A DNA stretch of 6,742 nt, from NCBI GenBank assembly GCA_937863945.1, contig CALMIB010000111.1, forward strand, positions 1 through 6,742, read 5' to 3'. Within the stretch, counting starts at the first letter, position 1. The number at the start of each line of letters is the position of its first letter. Below the pieces are notes generated by a model, which was not told the origin of the DNA, ran no database searches, and worked only from the letters and a program-made list of their open reading frames with translations. Made by a program: the position numbers and the translations under genes. The DNA is from an uncultured Longilinea sp. Lineage in GTDB: Bacteria > Chloroflexota > Anaerolineae > Anaerolineales > Anaerolineaceae. Of this stretch, positions 5,587-6,742 are shown piece by piece.

Positions 5587-6742
5587 ATGGAACAAATTAC
5601 GCGGGACCTCCCTAATCGTTTTAGCCTGCCCCGCCGCATCAACCGGTTGGGCCAGTTGGCCTATAACCTGTGGTGGGTGTGGAACCCTGAAGCGCAGATG
5701 GTGTTCGGGGAGATCAACAAGCCGCTCTGGGGTTCCTTGAATCCCCCCCCGGTCGCATTCCGGCAAAAGGTGGACCGTCCGCTGCTGAACGCGGTTACCA
5801 ATGACCGCTATTACCTCGAATTTTACGACCGCGTCATCAAAAACTTTGACGCCTATCTGAACGCGCAGGATACCTGGTATGCGACGACCTTCCCGAAGAT
5901 GGGCAACAAGCAGGTGGCCTACTTTTCGTTCGAGTTTGGCCTGCACGAATCGCTGCCGGTGTACGCTGGCGGCCTGGGCGTGCTGGCCGGCGATCATTTG
6001 AAGGAATCCAGTGACCTGGGCATTCCCCTGGTGGCTGTTGGTTTCATCTATAACCAGGGCTATTTTGCCCAGCACATCACCGAAGACGGCTGGCAGGAAA
6101 CGCGCAACCTCATCCTCAATTTCGATGAGATGCCGATCCTGCCCGTGGAGGATGCGCAGGGCAAACCGGTGACCATCTCGGTGGAGCTGCCGGGCCGCAG
6201 CGTGTTCGCGCGCATCTGGCAGGTACGCGTGGGGCGGGTGCTGCTGTACCTGCTGGACACCAACCTGGATGAGAATAACAACGGCGACCGCCAGTTGACC
6301 GCGCGCCTGTACAGCAATGACCTGGAAGTGCGCATTTCGCAGGAGATCCTGCTGGGCATGGGCGGCGTGCGCGCGCTGCGGCAGTTGGGCTATTCTCCGG
6401 ACGTCTGGCACATGAACGAAGGCCATTCGGCCTTCCTGGCGCTGGAACGTGCGCTGGAGCTGGTGCGCGCCGGCAAGACCTTTGACCAGGCGGCGGCCAT
6501 CATCAAGAAGACCAACATCTTCACCACGCATACCCCCGTCCCGGCCGGCAACGATCAATTCCCGATCTGGCTGGTGGACAAGTACTTTACCCAGGTCTGG
6601 CCGGAACTGCAGTTAACCCGCGACCAATTCGTGGAGCTGGGCCACCAGGTGCAGCCGTGGGGTGAATCGTTCTGCATGCCGGTGCTAGCCCTCAAGCTGT
6701 CCGACTATCGCAACGCGGTCTCCGAGCTGCACGGCCAGGTTT
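5587..6742 (+). CDS. glgP: Alpha-glucan (glycogen/maltodextrin) phosphorylase, N-terminal 385 residues
   Basis: This GT35 enzyme releases glucose-1-phosphate from alpha-1,4-glucans using pyridoxal phosphate; it is cytosolic. It starts at ATG 5587 (MEQITRDLPNRF); an in-frame GTG at 5575 is an alternative, and neither has a strong ribosome-binding site. Residues about 14-100 form the DUF3417 N-terminal domain (INRLGQLAYNLWWVWNPEA), which marks the Thermotoga/actinobacterial/archaeal-type short phosphorylases rather than the E. coli GlgP/MalP type. Phosphorylase motifs follow: AYFSFEFGLHESLPVYAGGLGVLAGD (111-136), GFIYNQGYFAQHITEDGWQE (152-171), WHMNEGHSAF (274-283) and FTTHTPVPAGNDQF (312-325). 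The gene leaves the window at 6742 in an open frame; the PLP-lysine and phosphate-binding motifs lie downstream. Eight C in a row at 5743-5750 fall in the LNPPPVAF segment, where the frame is intact. It is preceded by its own promoter candidate and a possible operator. Confidence 0.94.
   Translation, partial: MEQITRDLPNRFSLPRRINRLGQLAYNLWWVWNPEAQMVFGEINKPLWGSLNPPPVAFRQKVDRPLLNAVTNDRYYLEFYDRVIKNFDAYLNAQDTWYATTFPKMGNKQVAYFSFEFGLHESLPVYAGGLGVLAGDHLKESSDLGIPLVAVGFIYNQGYFAQHITEDGWQETRNLILNFDEMPILPVEDAQGKPVTISVELPGRSVFARIWQVRVGRVLLYLLDTNLDENNNGDRQLTARLYSNDLEVRISQEILLGMGGVRALRQLGYSPDVWHMNEGHSAFLALERALELVRAGKTFDQAAAIIKKTNIFTTHTPVPAGNDQFPIWLVDKYFTQVWPELQLTRDQFVELGHQVQPWGESFCMPVLALKLSDYRNAVSELHGQV

Noticed and set aside
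5743..5750. Frameshift at the run of eight C in glgP
   Set aside because: The DUF3417 reading continues in the same frame on both sides (…WGSLNPPPVAF…), so the run shows no sign of a length error.
5521..6558. 345-codon minus-strand open frame under glgP
   Set aside because: It is the antisense of a strongly conserved phosphorylase coding region; its composition (His/Gln/Val/Arg-rich) is typical of a shadow frame and it has no recognisable domain.

Overview
The window looks like the chromosome of a GC-rich bacterium, most probably a Chloroflexota (Anaerolineae-type) organism. That placement is an inference. It rests on the character of the SbcC, CNNM and alpha-glucan phosphorylase sequences and on a membrane-anchored protein with a long Pro/Thr/Ser-rich stalk. 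It was not tested by any search.

Layout. A leftward cluster occupies about 100-5057 and reads, in order of transcription: a membrane-anchored C39-like cysteine peptidase with TPR-like C-terminal repeats (5057-3762); sbcD, the Mre11-type nuclease subunit (3748-2507, TTG start); a CNNM/CBS-pair 'hemolysin-like' membrane protein (2484-1177); and the N-terminal part of sbcC, the Rad50-type ATPase subunit (from 1175). Gaps are 13, 22 and 1 nt, so this is very probably one transcription unit, driven by an extended -10 promoter so close to the first ATG that the mRNA may be leaderless. The unusual point is that the two subunits of the SbcCD nuclease are split by an ion-transport-type membrane protein.

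The first ~100 bases do not belong with sbcC. On the + strand they encode the start of the catalytic domain of a XerC/XerD tyrosine recombinase, including its first catalytic arginine. This joins the sbcC coiled-coil sequence abruptly at about 96-116. It is either a real rearrangement that truncates both genes or, as likely, a chimeric contig end.

The rightward half starts from a divergent intergenic region (5058-5181). It has an unrecognised 99-codon gene (5182-5481), then a 105-nt intergenic region with an extended -10 (TGGTATAAT) and a set of nested AT-rich dyads that look like an operator. Next is glgP (5587 to the window end), a DUF3417-containing alpha-glucan phosphorylase of the short bacterial/archaeal type, cut off by the window edge before its PLP-binding lysine.

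Functionally, the left arm combines DNA-end processing (SbcCD) with two envelope proteins of unknown relation to it. The right arm is storage-glucan breakdown with an apparently regulated promoter. I found no rRNA, tRNA, CRISPR array, insertion sequence or convincing intrinsic terminator.
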